Assembly (NCBI RefSeq): GCF_036046055.1
Contig: NZ_CP107939.1
Location: forward strand, 6,386,001-6,450,000
Direction: 5' to 3'
DNA: 64,000 bases
Origin: Nocardia sp. NBC_00403
GTDB lineage: Bacteria > Actinomycetota > Actinomycetes > Mycobacteriales > Mycobacteriaceae
This document shows positions 7,891 through 16,318 of the stretch, piece after piece. The notes below the pieces were generated by a model. That model worked only from the letters and a program-made list of their open reading frames with translations. It did no database searches and was not told where the DNA came from. Numbering within the stretch: the stretch's first letter is position 1; the number at the start of each line of letters is the position of its first letter. Made by a program: the position numbers and the translations under genes.

Positions 7891-9294
7891 GTGACAGTAT
7901 GGGCACTCGTGAGTCGCAAAGCCGCTGCAGCTAGAGTGTTCGATCCGGTGAACGCGCACGAACGGCTGCTGCACGACTACGAATCCGGCATCGGTGTCCC
8001 CGGCTCCAGCATTGCGCCGCCCTTTGTTCCCGGCAGGTATCTCGCCGCCACCCTGCCGGTCTGGGCGCTGGCCGCCGGATCGGTCGCGGCGCTGAACACC
8101 GCGGCGAACCGCATCAGGGTCGCGCACGGCCTGCACCCGGTGGCGTATCGGCTGGACCCGGACCGCATCACCGCTGCATTCTCCAGCGAACGCTTGTTGC
8201 GCATCGATGGACAGCCGCCGACGATGTTCGCGGAGCTGTCCGGCTTCTTCCCCACTTTCGACGGCTGGGTCCGCACCCACGCCAACTACTCGCACCACCA
8301 CGTCGGGCTGCTCGCCGCACTCGGTCTGCCCGCCGACGTCCCGATCGATCTGGCCGTCGCGCAGATGGCGATGAGCCGCGCCTCCGATATCGAGGAGCGG
8401 GCCGCCGAGGTGGGCGCGATCGCCGTGCGGGTCCGCACAGAACAGGAATGGGCCGGGAGCCCGCAAGGACAGGCCGCCGCGGCCGGACCATTGGTCGCGA
8501 TCGACTTGCGCGACGACCGTGGCGAGTCCGGATTGCCCATCGGCGCAACGCCTTTGCAGCCACTGCGCGGCGTCCGTGTGCTCGATCTGACCCGCGTGAT
8601 CGCCGGACCCGTGGCGACCCGCACACTGGCGCTGCTCGGCGCCGAGGTGCTGCGTGTCGATCCGCCGCAGCTGCCCGAGATCCCGTGGCAGTTCGCCGAC
8701 ACCTGCCAGGGCAAACACTCCACCCTGCTCGACGTGCGCGGCAAGCTCGCTGCGCTCGATGACCTGCTGGCCTCTGCCGACGTGCTGATCACCGGATACC
8801 GGCCCGGCGCACTCGAACAGGCGGGGCTCCGTGCGGCCGCGCGCCCCGGACTGGTGCACGGCCGGGTCAGTGCGTGGGGCGAATCCGGCCCTTGGGGCAA
8901 CCGGCGCGGTTTCGACAGCATTGTGCAAGCCGCAGTGGGTATTTCGATCATCGAGGGCGCTGCGGCAGTCCCCGGCGCACTGCCTGCGCAGGCCCTCGAC
9001 CACGCATCCGGCTACCTGCTCGCCGCCGGCGTCATCGACGCGCTCGTCGCACGAGCCTCCGACGGTATCGGCCGCGATGTCCGAGTAGCCCTCGCGCGCA
9101 CCGGTTCCTGGCTGCTCGACGCACCGGACCGCATGCCGAGCCATCCACCAGCCGCCGCGCCCAACCCCGCCGCGACCGTGATGCACCGAAATGTGGTCAC
9201 CGCCGCGCCCGCGCTGCCCGAGTATCCCGATTACGCCTGGCCTGCTCCCGCCTACGGTGCGGGGGCGGCCGCGTGGCCCGTGCGCACGCGCTGA
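7891..9294 (+). CDS. Family III CoA-transferase (CaiB/BaiF)
   Basis: A 467-aa CoA-transferase of family III. The core begins near residue 228 with LRGVRVLDLTRVIAGPVATRTLALLGAEVLRVD, typical of CaiB/BaiF, and continues with SADVLITGYRPGALEQAGL and WGNRRGFDSIVQAAVGI, which holds the probable catalytic Asp. The first 225 residues are an extra N-terminal part. Known of the family: moves CoA between carboxylic acids via acyl-anhydride intermediates. The start is uncertain: GTG at 7891 or the in-frame GTG at 7909. The acyl substrate is unknown. Confidence 0.8.
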   Translation: MTVWALVSRKAAAARVFDPVNAHERLLHDYESGIGVPGSSIAPPFVPGRYLAATLPVWALAAGSVAALNTAANRIRVAHGLHPVAYRLDPDRITAAFSSERLLRIDGQPPTMFAELSGFFPTFDGWVRTHANYSHHHVGLLAALGLPADVPIDLAVAQMAMSRASDIEERAAEVGAIAVRVRTEQEWAGSPQGQAAAAGPLVAIDLRDDRGESGLPIGATPLQPLRGVRVLDLTRVIAGPVATRTLALLGAEVLRVDPPQLPEIPWQFADTCQGKHSTLLDVRGKLAALDDLLASADVLITGYRPGALEQAGLRAAARPGLVHGRVSAWGESGPWGNRRGFDSIVQAAVGISIIEGAAAVPGALPAQALDHASGYLLAAGVIDALVARASDGIGRDVRVALARTGSWLLDAPDRMPSHPPAAAPNPAATVMHRNVVTAAPALPEYPDYAWPAPAYGAGAAAWPVRTR

Positions 9295-9455
9295 CCGAGC
9301 CCGGCGGCGCTTCGGTCCTGCTGGCGGCGCGCGAAGCGTTCCTGCACGGCGTACATGTCACAGCGGCCATCGCCGCTATTGCCGCACTGACGATTTCGGT
9401 GGTCGCGATGGTTCGGCTGCGTCACATTCCACCCGGTACACTCGAACAGGACTGA
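9273..9455 (+). pseudogene. Remnant of an MFS transporter C-terminus
   Basis: A short frame (about 60 aa) overlapping the end of the CoA-transferase in another frame. It contains AREAFLHGVHVTAAIAAIAAL, a pattern typical of the last transmembrane helix of DHA2-type drug exporters, followed by a basic tail. No upstream transporter sequence is present. I read it as the leftover 3' end of a deleted MFS gene. It may or may not be translated from the GTG at 9273. Confidence 0.4.
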
Positions 9456-9460
9456 CCCGG

Positions 9461-10039
9461 TCAGGTGCGCAGATCCTGGGCTAGCACCGCAATGGCTTCG
9501 GTGAGCCGAGCGCCGTCGGGCAGATTCTTGCCACGGGTGATCATCCACAGCACACCTAACCCCTGGGTGAGAACGAAATACAGCTCCGCGATCGCCCGGG
9601 CGACGTCCTGATCCAGTTCGGGATGTGCCTCCTGGAGCGCATGCGTGATGTCGGCGTAAGCACCGGTGAGGCTGTCGGTCATGAATTCCTGCGACTCTGG
9701 TGAGCGCGTGACGCGCAACAGGTTCTCCAGACTGGCCAGCATCCCCTCACGATTGTTCTCGAACACCTCCGCCATGCCGTCCCACATCTGAGCGAACGCC
9801 TCTAGCAGCGGTTTGCCGCTCGTGGCGCCGATCAGCGCCTCCATGCTGTCGCCGATGTCACTGCCGAGCGCCTCCGTCAGCGCCTCGGTGATCAGTCGCT
9901 CCTTGGAGCCGAAGTGGTAGCCGATCGCGGCCAGACTCACCCCCGCCGCCGAAGCGATATCCCGCGCGGTGGTCTTCGCAACACCGCGTTCCAAGATGGC
10001 CTTACGTGCTCCCGCCAGTAGATCTTCTCGATTTCCCAT
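9461..10039 (-). CDS. TetR-family repressor of the adjacent monooxygenase
   Basis: A 192-aa TetR regulator. The N-terminal helix-turn-helix reads TARDIASAAGVSLAAIGYHFGSKERL; the remainder is a helical ligand-binding domain. The start MGNRED is chosen because GAGAGG lies directly upstream; an in-frame ATG ten codons earlier is less likely. It is divergent from the FAD monooxygenase at 10142, and two palindromes lie in the 102-nt gap. Known for such pairs: the repressor senses a substrate or product and blocks both promoters. Confidence 0.85.
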   Translation of the reverse strand: MGNREDLLAGARKAILERGVAKTTARDIASAAGVSLAAIGYHFGSKERLITEALTEALGSDIGDSMEALIGATSGKPLLEAFAQMWDGMAEVFENNREGMLASLENLLRVTRSPESQEFMTDSLTGAYADITHALQEAHPELDQDVARAIAELYFVLTQGLGVLWMITRGKNLPDGARLTEAIAVLAQDLRT

Positions 10040-10056
10040 GCCTCTCACCATACAAC

Positions 10057-10078
10057 GTCTAAGACACACGTACTAGAC
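10057..10078. promoter_or_regulatory. Inverted repeat, possible TetR operator 1
   Basis: GTCTA (10057-10061) and TAGAC (10074-10078) form an inverted repeat separated by 12 nt, close to the start of the TetR gene. The same core (TAGAC/GTCT) recurs in the second palindrome downstream, which supports one regulator binding both. Confidence 0.45.
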
Positions 10079-10092
10079 AGTCGTGCCAAAGA

Positions 10093-10116
10093 TGTGTTAG
10101 ACATTCGTCTGACACA
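10093..10116. promoter_or_regulatory. Inverted repeat, probable TetR operator 2
   Basis: TGTGTTAGAC and GTCTGACACA form 10-bp arms with one mismatch around a 4-nt centre. It lies 25 nt before the monooxygenase ATG, where a repressor would cover the promoter. Both its length and its position between divergent TetR and target genes are typical of TetR operators. Confidence 0.6.
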
Positions 10117-10141
10117 AATGTCCTCAGAAGGGATCGGGATT

Positions 10142-11350
10142 ATGAGCACCACCCGCACACTCCACGTCCTTGTCAGCGGTGGCGGAATCGCAGGCAACGC
10201 GGTGGCACTGCAATTGCTGCGCGCGGGCATCCGCACCACCATTGTGGAGCGGGCCCCCGAGCCGCGACCCGGCGGCCAGGCCGTCGACCTTCGCGGACCC
10301 AGCCGCGAGGTGGCCGAGCGAATGGGATTGATGCCGGGCATCCGCAAATACCAGCTCGATGAGCGCGGCATGGCCTATGTCGACAGGAACGGCCAGGAAT
10401 ACGCCAGGATGCCCGCCGAAATGTTCGACGGCAAAGGCCCGGTCGCCGAAATCGAGATCACTCGCGGCGATCTGAACCAGGTGCTGCTCACCGAACTCGC
10501 CACTGCGGGAGGCGAACTCGACTACCGCTACGCGGAGTGGATCGAGGGCCTGGAGCAGAACGACACGGGCGTCGAGGTCACCTTCGGGTCGGGCGCCACC
10601 GAAGGCTTCGATCTAGTCATCGGCGCGGACGGTGTGCACTCGGCAACACGTGGGCTGGCATTCGGTCCGGAAGAACAGTTCGCGACATACCTCGGCGGCT
10701 ACATGTCCTTCTTCACCATGCCGACGCCCGCCGGTTCCGAGCCCGGCTGGTTCAAGATGCACACGATCCCCCGCGCCGCGGTCGCGATCCGTCCCGACGC
10801 CGAGCCCACCACCTCGAAGGCGATCATCACCCTGCGCACCGACGCCGATCCGGCACTGCGTCGCGATGTCGGCGCGCAGCAGCAGCTCATCCGGGGCATG
10901 CTCGCCGAGGCAGGCTGGGAGGCCCCGGCGGTGCTCGCCGCGATGGCAACAACGCCGGACTTCTATTTCGACGAGCTGGCTCGCGTCGATATGCCGACCC
11001 TGGCGGCAGGACGGGTCACGCTACTCGGTGACGCCGGCTTCTGCGGCTCCCCGATGACCGGCATGGGCACCGCGATGGCCATCGTCGGCGCCTACGTGCT
11101 CGCCGGCGAAATCGCCGCCACCCCAGACGATCTCACCGGCGCGCTGGCCCGCTACGAGAACATCGTCACGCCGTTTCTCGCCAAGGCCAAGGACCTGCCC
11201 GGCGGCGGCATCAAGATCATGCTGCCCAACTCGCGCCTTGGCACCCGGATGGTCCGCGCCAGCATGAAGCTGATGACCTCACGACTGTTCCGACCGGTGA
11301 TGATGAAGATGATGACCGACACCGACGACTTCGAGCTGCCCACATACTGA
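10142..11350 (+). CDS. FAD-dependent monooxygenase (PHBH/TetX-like)
   Basis: A 402-aa group A flavoprotein monooxygenase. It has the N-terminal FAD-binding SGGGIAGNAVALQLLRAG with acidic end IVERAPEP, the middle motif DLVIGADGVHSATR, and the C-terminal LLGDAGFCGSPMTGMGTAMAIVGAY. Known of the family: NAD(P)H-dependent aromatic hydroxylation or inactivation of antibiotics such as tetracycline. The ATG at 10142 has AGAAGGGA upstream; an in-frame ATG at 10118 overlaps the operator edge and lacks such a site. Probably repressed by the divergent TetR. Confidence 0.85.
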   Translation: MSTTRTLHVLVSGGGIAGNAVALQLLRAGIRTTIVERAPEPRPGGQAVDLRGPSREVAERMGLMPGIRKYQLDERGMAYVDRNGQEYARMPAEMFDGKGPVAEIEITRGDLNQVLLTELATAGGELDYRYAEWIEGLEQNDTGVEVTFGSGATEGFDLVIGADGVHSATRGLAFGPEEQFATYLGGYMSFFTMPTPAGSEPGWFKMHTIPRAAVAIRPDAEPTTSKAIITLRTDADPALRRDVGAQQQLIRGMLAEAGWEAPAVLAAMATTPDFYFDELARVDMPTLAAGRVTLLGDAGFCGSPMTGMGTAMAIVGAYVLAGEIAATPDDLTGALARYENIVTPFLAKAKDLPGGGIKIMLPNSRLGTRMVRASMKLMTSRLFRPVMMKMMTDTDDFELPTY

Positions 11351-11393
11351 GCCTCGACCCGGACGGTGCGACGCCGCTCGCTACGCTCGCAGT

Positions 11394-12446
11394 GTGCGGC
11401 AGCAGATCATCATGGACGTCGATACCGGGATCGATGATTCCCTCGCGCTGCTCTATTTGCTGGCTTCCCCGGACGCCGACATCGTCGGCATCGCCGCTAC
11501 CGCAGGCAATGTGCCCGCACCGCGGGTGGCGGCGAACAATCTCGCGTGGCTGGATGTGTGCCGGGCGCCCGACATCGAAGTCGCGCTCGGCGCTGCCGAG
11601 CCCCTGGCCATCCCACTGCGCACCACCGAGGACACGCACGGGCCGCATGGGGTCGGCTACGCGGAACTGCCGGAATCCGCACGTTCGCTTTCGCGCCGGT
11701 CGGCCGCCCAGATGTGGGTCGAGCTGGTACGCGAGCGCCCCGGGCAGATCGTCGGCCTGTGCACCGGACCGCTGACCAATCTCGCGCTCGCCCTTCGCGT
11801 CGAGCCCGAGTTGCCCCGGCTGCTGCAACGACTGGTCATCATGGGCGGCGCATTCAACCATCCCGGCAATACGACGCCGACCAACGAATGGAACGTGCAC
11901 GTCGACCCGGAGGCTGCCAAGGAGGTCTTCGATGCCTTCTCGGCCGCGCCGCCCGACCGCCGACCGATCGTGTGCGCGCTCGATGTCACCGAGACCATCG
12001 AGATGTATCCCGTCCACCTTGAGCTGCTGGCCGAACGCGCGGGCAGCCTGCCGGTCGAGCAAGTGTCGGACACCGATTCGCCCGAGGCTCGCTCCGGCAC
12101 GAGCAACCCCATCGTCCGCCACCTGACCGACGCGGTGCGGTTCTACTTCGACTTCCACCGCACCTATGACCAGGGGTACCTGGCACATATGCACGACCCG
12201 TTCGCGGCGGCGATCGCCCTCGACCCCGCGCTCGCCGCCACCCGTCCGGCAACGGTCGATGTCGAACTGATCGGAACGCTCACCCGGGCAACCACGGTGG
12301 CCGATTGGGCCGGGATGTGGGGCCGGGAACCCAACGCCGACATCGTGATCGGCACCGATCCCGCGGCATTCTTCGAACGAATGATCACCAGGATCGGCGA
12401 CTTCGCCCGAGCCGTTTACCCGCCAGCGACACCTGAGGATGCGTGA
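11394..12446 (+). CDS. Inosine-uridine-type nucleoside hydrolase
   Basis: A 350-aa nucleoside hydrolase. The Ca2+-binding signature MDVDTGIDDS is at the N-terminus, followed by GPLTNLAL, an N-x-E segment (TPTNEWNVHVDPEAA) and a C-terminal HDPFAAA that supplies the last Asp. Known of the family: hydrolysis of ribonucleosides (or nicotinamide riboside) to base and ribose in salvage. The GTG start places the signature at residues 7-15, as usual. The amidohydrolase gene begins in its stop codon, so the two are coupled. Confidence 0.85.
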   Translation: MRQQIIMDVDTGIDDSLALLYLLASPDADIVGIAATAGNVPAPRVAANNLAWLDVCRAPDIEVALGAAEPLAIPLRTTEDTHGPHGVGYAELPESARSLSRRSAAQMWVELVRERPGQIVGLCTGPLTNLALALRVEPELPRLLQRLVIMGGAFNHPGNTTPTNEWNVHVDPEAAKEVFDAFSAAPPDRRPIVCALDVTETIEMYPVHLELLAERAGSLPVEQVSDTDSPEARSGTSNPIVRHLTDAVRFYFDFHRTYDQGYLAHMHDPFAAAIALDPALAATRPATVDVELIGTLTRATTVADWAGMWGREPNADIVIGTDPAAFFERMITRIGDFARAVYPPATPEDA

Positions 12447-13336
12447 TGATCGGCGACAGCAACGACGACAATTCCTATCTCGCCGATTTCCGCACCCGGC
12501 TGGACCTGCCCGGAATCATCGACGTGCACACACATTTCATGCCGGAGCAGGTGATGCGCAAGGTGTGGGCATACTTCGATTCCGCGGGTCCGTTGACCGG
12601 CAAACCATGGCCGATCGCCTACCGCGACGACGAGCAGGTCCGACTCAAAACGTTGCGCGGCTTCGGTGTTCGCGCCTTTACCTCGCTGGTGTACCCACAC
12701 AAACCGGATATGGCGGCGTGGCTCAATGAATGGACCGCCGACTTCGCCGAACGGACCCCGGACTGCTTGCACACCGCGACCTTCTACCCCGAACACCACG
12801 CCGCGAGCTACGTCGAGGCGGCCATCGAGCGCGGCGTCCGGGTATTCAAGGTGCACATCCAGGTCGGCGACTTTCATCCCGCCGATCCCTTGCTCAATCC
12901 GGTTTGGGGGCTGATCGAGGACGCACAGATCCCGGTCCTGATCCATTGCGGTTCCGGGCCCGCGCCCGGGGGATACACCGGACCCGAACCCATAGCCACA
13001 CTGCTGCAACGTTTCCCGCGGCTGCAGCTGATCATCGCCCACATGGGCACAACAGAGTATTCCGAATTCCTTGATCTGGCACAGGATTACGCCGGCATCC
13101 GCCTCGACACCACCATGGTGTGGACCGATTTCAGCGAGGCCGATTCACCCTTTCCCACCACCGAACGCGGCAGGCTGCACGACTTCGGTGACCGCATCCT
13201 CTTCGGCAGTGACTTCCCGAATATCCCCTACCCTTACGGTCATTCGATCTATGCGCTGGAGCGGCTCGAACTCGGCGACACCTGGCTGCAGCAGGTCTGC
13301 TATCGAAACGCCGGCCTGCTCTTCCGGATCGAATGA
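12446..13336 (+). CDS. Amidohydrolase-2 family metal-dependent hydrolase/decarboxylase
   Basis: A 296-aa TIM-barrel amidohydrolase. It opens with the metal site IIDVHTHFMPE and continues with FKVHIQVGDF, IPVLIHCGSGP, LIIAHMGTTEY and ILFGSDFPN, which supply the remaining ligands in the usual order. Known of the family (ACMSD-like): hydrolysis or decarboxylation of cyclic or aromatic acids. The ATG overlaps the nucleoside hydrolase stop in TGATG; a GTG one codon earlier is also in frame. Coupling with a nucleoside hydrolase suggests catabolism of a released base or analogue (inference). Confidence 0.8.
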   Translation: MIGDSNDDNSYLADFRTRLDLPGIIDVHTHFMPEQVMRKVWAYFDSAGPLTGKPWPIAYRDDEQVRLKTLRGFGVRAFTSLVYPHKPDMAAWLNEWTADFAERTPDCLHTATFYPEHHAASYVEAAIERGVRVFKVHIQVGDFHPADPLLNPVWGLIEDAQIPVLIHCGSGPAPGGYTGPEPIATLLQRFPRLQLIIAHMGTTEYSEFLDLAQDYAGIRLDTTMVWTDFSEADSPFPTTERGRLHDFGDRILFGSDFPNIPYPYGHSIYALERLELGDTWLQQVCYRNAGLLFRIE

Positions 13337-13348
13337 CCGTCGAAGTCG

Positions 13349-13990
13349 TCAGACAGATGCGACGGTGAACCTGGTCCTGGAGTGCGCCGGACGCTCGGCC
13401 TCATCGAGTAGCGCGACCGCGAAATCCTCCATGGAGATCGTCGAGATCCCCTCCGCGCCTGCGAGCAGTTCGTCGGCGCCGAGCCGGTAGGCGCCGGTTC
13501 GCTGCCCCGGCACCAGTTCGGCGGGCGGGCTCACGTAGGTCCAGTCCGCGTCGGCGTCGGCGCGGCAGATCGCCAGCTGATCGGCGCACGCCAGCGCGAT
13601 CGGCTGCAGCTCGGCCGGGAAATCGGGGATCTCGTGCAGCATCGCACCATCGGCGCCCGGCACGGTCAGGGTGGATGCGCCCCCGACGACCAGCAATCGA
13701 ACGCCGGTCCGCGCCGAACCGGCCAACAGCACCGTGGTGAGCGCGGGCAGTTCGTGTTCACGACCCGACGCCGGTCGCGTCGCGGTGATAATCACATCCG
13801 CTGCGGCACCGAGCATCTCGACGTCGGCCGGATTCGAGGCATCGCCGGTGCGGAGCTCCGCTCCGGAAGGCACCGCTGCCGCGCGCGCAGGGTCACGAAC
13901 CACCGCGACAACCTCATGACCTCGCGCGAGCGCCTCGGCCACCACCCGGCTACCCACGTCACCCGCCGCGCCGAACACTGTGATGCGCAT
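13349..13990 (-). CDS. NmrA-like NAD(P)-binding protein
   Basis: A 213-aa atypical SDR. It has a Rossmann nucleotide-binding start MRITVFGAAGDVGSRVVAEAL, VVAVVRDP at the end of strand two, and VVGGAST mid-protein. Known of the family: quinone- or NADPH-sensing and flavin-reductase-like proteins. It is divergent from a MarR regulator with three palindromes in between, a common arrangement for redox- or drug-responsive MarR systems. It ends 12 nt from the convergent amidohydrolase. Confidence 0.8.
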   Translation of the reverse strand: MRITVFGAAGDVGSRVVAEALARGHEVVAVVRDPARAAAVPSGAELRTGDASNPADVEMLGAAADVIITATRPASGREHELPALTTVLLAGSARTGVRLLVVGGASTLTVPGADGAMLHEIPDFPAELQPIALACADQLAICRADADADWTYVSPPAELVPGQRTGAYRLGADELLAGAEGISTISMEDFAVALLDEAERPAHSRTRFTVASV

Positions 13991-14028
13991 GATGTCTGCC
14001 TCCTCCGGGCCATTGCCCGCCGGGATTA

Positions 14029-14077
14029 CTTAGCCCTAAGAAACATAGCTTAGCGATAAGCAAAATCTCTATGAGAT
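14029..14077. promoter_or_regulatory. Cluster of three palindromes, probable MarR operators
   Basis: Three short palindromes lie in series between the divergent NmrA-like and MarR genes: CTTAGCCCTAAG (14029-14040), GCTTAGCGATAAGC (14048-14061) and ATCTCTATGAGAT (14065-14077). The first two share a TTAG-type half site. The region is much more AT-rich than its surroundings, as expected for promoters controlled by the adjacent regulator. Confidence 0.6.
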
Positions 14078-14111
14078 AATTCACCACTGAGATATTCGCT
14101 AGGCTGCAGAG

Positions 14112-14606
14112 GTGGCCGATCATGTCGAACAGGTGCTCATGCAGTGGCAAGCACAACGCCCTGACCTGGACGTCTCCCCGATGGCAGTCTTCGGACGGCT
14201 CAGCAGGCTTTCCCAATTGGCCGGCGCCGAACTGCGCAAAACCTTTGCCACACACGGACTCGACGCCGCATCGTTCGATGTGCTCGCCACGCTGCGCCGC
14301 AACGATCCCCCACACTGCCTGACCCCCACCGAGCTCATGCGCTCCGCCATGGTGACCTCCGGCGCCATCACCCAACGCCTGGACCGCCTGGAGGAGCGCG
14401 GCCTGGTGAGCCGCGCCCGCAATGAGCACGACGGCCGCGGCATCCTGGTGACACTCACCGAGGCCGGGCGCGAACTCATCGACGCCGCGCTCCCCGACCA
14501 CCTGGCGACCGAAAAACGACTACTGACGCCGCTGTCCGACGCCCAACGCGATGCGCTCGCCGAAACGCTGCGCACACTGCTCGAAACCTTCGGCGATACC
14601 GCCTGA
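14112..14606 (+). CDS. MarR-family transcriptional regulator
   Basis: A 164-aa winged-helix regulator. It has the dimer helix VFGRLSRLSQLAGAELRKTF, the recognition region MVTSGAITQRLDRLEERGLV, and the wing SRARNEHDGRGILVTLTEAG; all are typical of MarR. The GTG at 14112 is the start taken. Probably autoregulated and controlling the divergent NmrA-like gene through the palindromes between them. Confidence 0.85.
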   Translation: MADHVEQVLMQWQAQRPDLDVSPMAVFGRLSRLSQLAGAELRKTFATHGLDAASFDVLATLRRNDPPHCLTPTELMRSAMVTSGAITQRLDRLEERGLVSRARNEHDGRGILVTLTEAGRELIDAALPDHLATEKRLLTPLSDAQRDALAETLRTLLETFGDTA

Positions 14607-14617
14607 TTCGGCACGCG

Positions 14618-14635
14618 CCACCGGGTTCACGGTGG
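14618..14635. terminator. Hairpin between convergent genes
   Basis: CCACCG, a six-base loop and CGGTGG, with flanking GC pairs extending the stem. It lies in the 41-nt gap between the convergent MarR and DDN-like genes. There is no T-run on either side, so it would be an atypical actinobacterial terminator. Confidence 0.35.
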
Positions 14636-14647
14636 TGGCCGGATTGC

Positions 14648-15049
14648 TCAGTCGGCCAAGTCGACCCGAATCGTCAGCAGATTGGTGCCGAAGGCGCGGA
14701 CCATCGTGCTGTTCATGCGCGGCAGCGTGGCGAGTCGAGCAACGGCGTCATCCTCGGGCATCAGGTGTGCGATGCCGTCGTGCCAATGGTTCTTGATGCG
14801 CACGCGCACAGCGGGTTTCGCCTTGATGTTACGGACATAGTCGGATTGGTCGCCATGATTGGAGACCATCCAGAAGGTCGCGCCCACCTTCTTCCCGCCC
14901 ACCGGCGTACGGCGTGGCGCACCAGACTTGCGTCCGGTTGTCTCCAGCAGGATCTGGTCCCGCATCCGGGTGGTGATCGGGTTGGCGAGGCGACGATGGA
15001 AGGCGTGATCGAGCCGAAGACGCCACGAATTCGAAGTCTGGGAAGTCAT
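14648..15049 (-). CDS. Deazaflavin (F420)-dependent nitroreductase-like protein
   Basis: A 133-aa split-beta-barrel protein of the DDN family. LLETTGRKSGAPRRTPV and WMVSNHGDQSDYVRNIKAKP match the conserved F420/phosphate-binding segments of this family. Known of the family: F420H2-dependent reduction of quinones or nitroimidazoles in mycobacteria. It is divergent from a TetR gene, with a near-perfect 25-bp palindrome in the 49-nt gap. Confidence 0.8.
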   Translation of the reverse strand: MTSQTSNSWRLRLDHAFHRRLANPITTRMRDQILLETTGRKSGAPRRTPVGGKKVGATFWMVSNHGDQSDYVRNIKAKPAVRVRIKNHWHDGIAHLMPEDDAVARLATLPRMNSTMVRAFGTNLLTIRVDLAD

Positions 15050-15059
15050 GATTCGAGCA

Positions 15060-15084
15060 TTGTCGAGACTGACAGTCTCGTCAA
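15060..15084. promoter_or_regulatory. 25-bp palindrome, probable TetR operator
   Basis: CGAGACTG (15064-15071), one central base and CAGTCTCG (15073-15080) form a perfect inverted repeat. It extends by TTG on one side and CAA on the other after one mismatch. It lies in the short gap between the divergent DDN-like and TetR genes, so one binding event could control both promoters. Confidence 0.7.
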
Positions 15085-15098
15085 GCTAGAATATCTGC

Positions 15099-15719
15099 AT
15101 GCCCGAAACGACGAGCACCCGCACGCACACCGGATCACGCCGCAATGAAGCGGCACGCGAGGCAATCCTCACCGCGGCCGCCGAACTGTTGTCCGAGCAC
15201 GGGAGTTCGGGCGTCACCATCAACCGCATCGCCGCGCACGCCGAGGTCGGCAGGCAGACCATCTATCGCTGGTGGCCCTCCAAGGACGCGGTGTTGCTCG
15301 ACGCGCTGGTCCATTCGGCCCAGCAGGCGGTGCCGATCCCGGATACCGGCGCCCTCGGCAGCGATCTCGATCTCTTCCTGCGCGAGACCTTCGCCGCGGC
15401 CGGGATCGAGCGCAACCGCCAGGCGTTGATCGCGGCAGTCATTGCCGCCCAGGATGATTCAGATCTCGAACAGTCGCTGCACGAGTTCCTGGCCCGCCGC
15501 CGCGCCGTCCTCGCCGAGGTGATCGAACGCAGCAAGTCCCGCGGTGACATCCCCCCGCACGCCGCTGTCGAGCCGGTCGTAGAACAAGCTTTCGGTGTGC
15601 TCTGGTACCGAATCCTGTTCCAGCCGACCGCGCTACACGCCGCGGCGGCGAGCGAACTCGCCACCGCGCTGACCACCCAGCTGCGTGCAGAGCGGGGTTT
15701 GGTTCACTCAGAGGCATGA
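15099..15719 (+). CDS. TetR-family regulator
   Basis: A 206-aa TetR regulator. The DNA-binding region reads TINRIAAHAEVGRQTIYRWWPSKDAV; the C-terminal helical domain is of the TetR_C type with VLWYRILF near its end. Its stop overlaps the start of the trpF-like gene in ATGA, so both are in one operon. The palindrome upstream suggests autoregulation and control of the divergent DDN-like gene. Confidence 0.85.
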   Translation: MPETTSTRTHTGSRRNEAAREAILTAAAELLSEHGSSGVTINRIAAHAEVGRQTIYRWWPSKDAVLLDALVHSAQQAVPIPDTGALGSDLDLFLRETFAAAGIERNRQALIAAVIAAQDDSDLEQSLHEFLARRRAVLAEVIERSKSRGDIPPHAAVEPVVEQAFGVLWYRILFQPTALHAAAASELATALTTQLRAERGLVHSEA

Positions 15720-16318
15720 GCGATCTTTTCGTCAAGATCTGCGGCCTGCGCACCGAACAGGATGTGGACACCGCGGTGGCGGCCGGGGCCGACGCGATCG
15801 GCTTCGTTTTCGCGGCGAGTCCACGACAGGTCGACGCAGCGACCGCCCGCCGACTCGCGCAGCGCGTGCCCGCGCAGGTGCTGACCGTCGGGGTCTTCCG
15901 CGGCCAGTCCGTCGACGAGGTCGTGCAGGCGACCCGAGACAGCGGAATCCGCGCCGTCCAATTTCACGGCGACGAGGGCCCGGAGTACTACGTGGCGCTG
16001 CGCGCGCCCGGCCGCACCCTCATCCGCGCCACCGCCGCCACCCAGGTGCCCGTCCGATGCGGCGAGCTCGGCGAAGACCTCCTGCTCCTCGACGCGCCGG
16101 ATCCGGGCTCGGGTCGGCCGTGGAACTGGGCCTCACCGGAGTTCACAGTGCCGACCGGCCGGTGGCTCCTGGCAGGCGGCCTGCACCCCGGCAACGTCCG
16201 TCATGCCGCCGAAGCGACCGGAGCGTGGGGCGTCGACGTGTCGAGCGGGGTGGAAAGTGAGCGGGGCGTGAAGTCCCCGGACCTGATCCGCGCCTTCCTC
16301 ACAGCGGCGCGCGGATAG
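15716..16318 (+). CDS. trpF: Phosphoribosylanthranilate isomerase (TrpF)
   Basis: A 200-aa (beta/alpha)8 enzyme. VKICGL at the N-terminus holds the catalytic Cys. VQFHGDE, LLLLDAP (general acid Asp), LLAGGLHPGNV and GVDVSSGVESERGVKS complete the TrpF signature. Reaction: N-(5-phosphoribosyl)anthranilate to the enol carboxyphenylamino-ribulose phosphate in tryptophan synthesis. Odd: many actinomycetes have no separate trpF because PriA does both the HisA and TrpF reactions. This copy is coupled (ATGA) to a TetR regulator instead of other trp genes. Confidence 0.85.
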   Translation: MSDLFVKICGLRTEQDVDTAVAAGADAIGFVFAASPRQVDAATARRLAQRVPAQVLTVGVFRGQSVDEVVQATRDSGIRAVQFHGDEGPEYYVALRAPGRTLIRATAATQVPVRCGELGEDLLLLDAPDPGSGRPWNWASPEFTVPTGRWLLAGGLHPGNVRHAAEATGAWGVDVSSGVESERGVKSPDLIRAFLTAARG

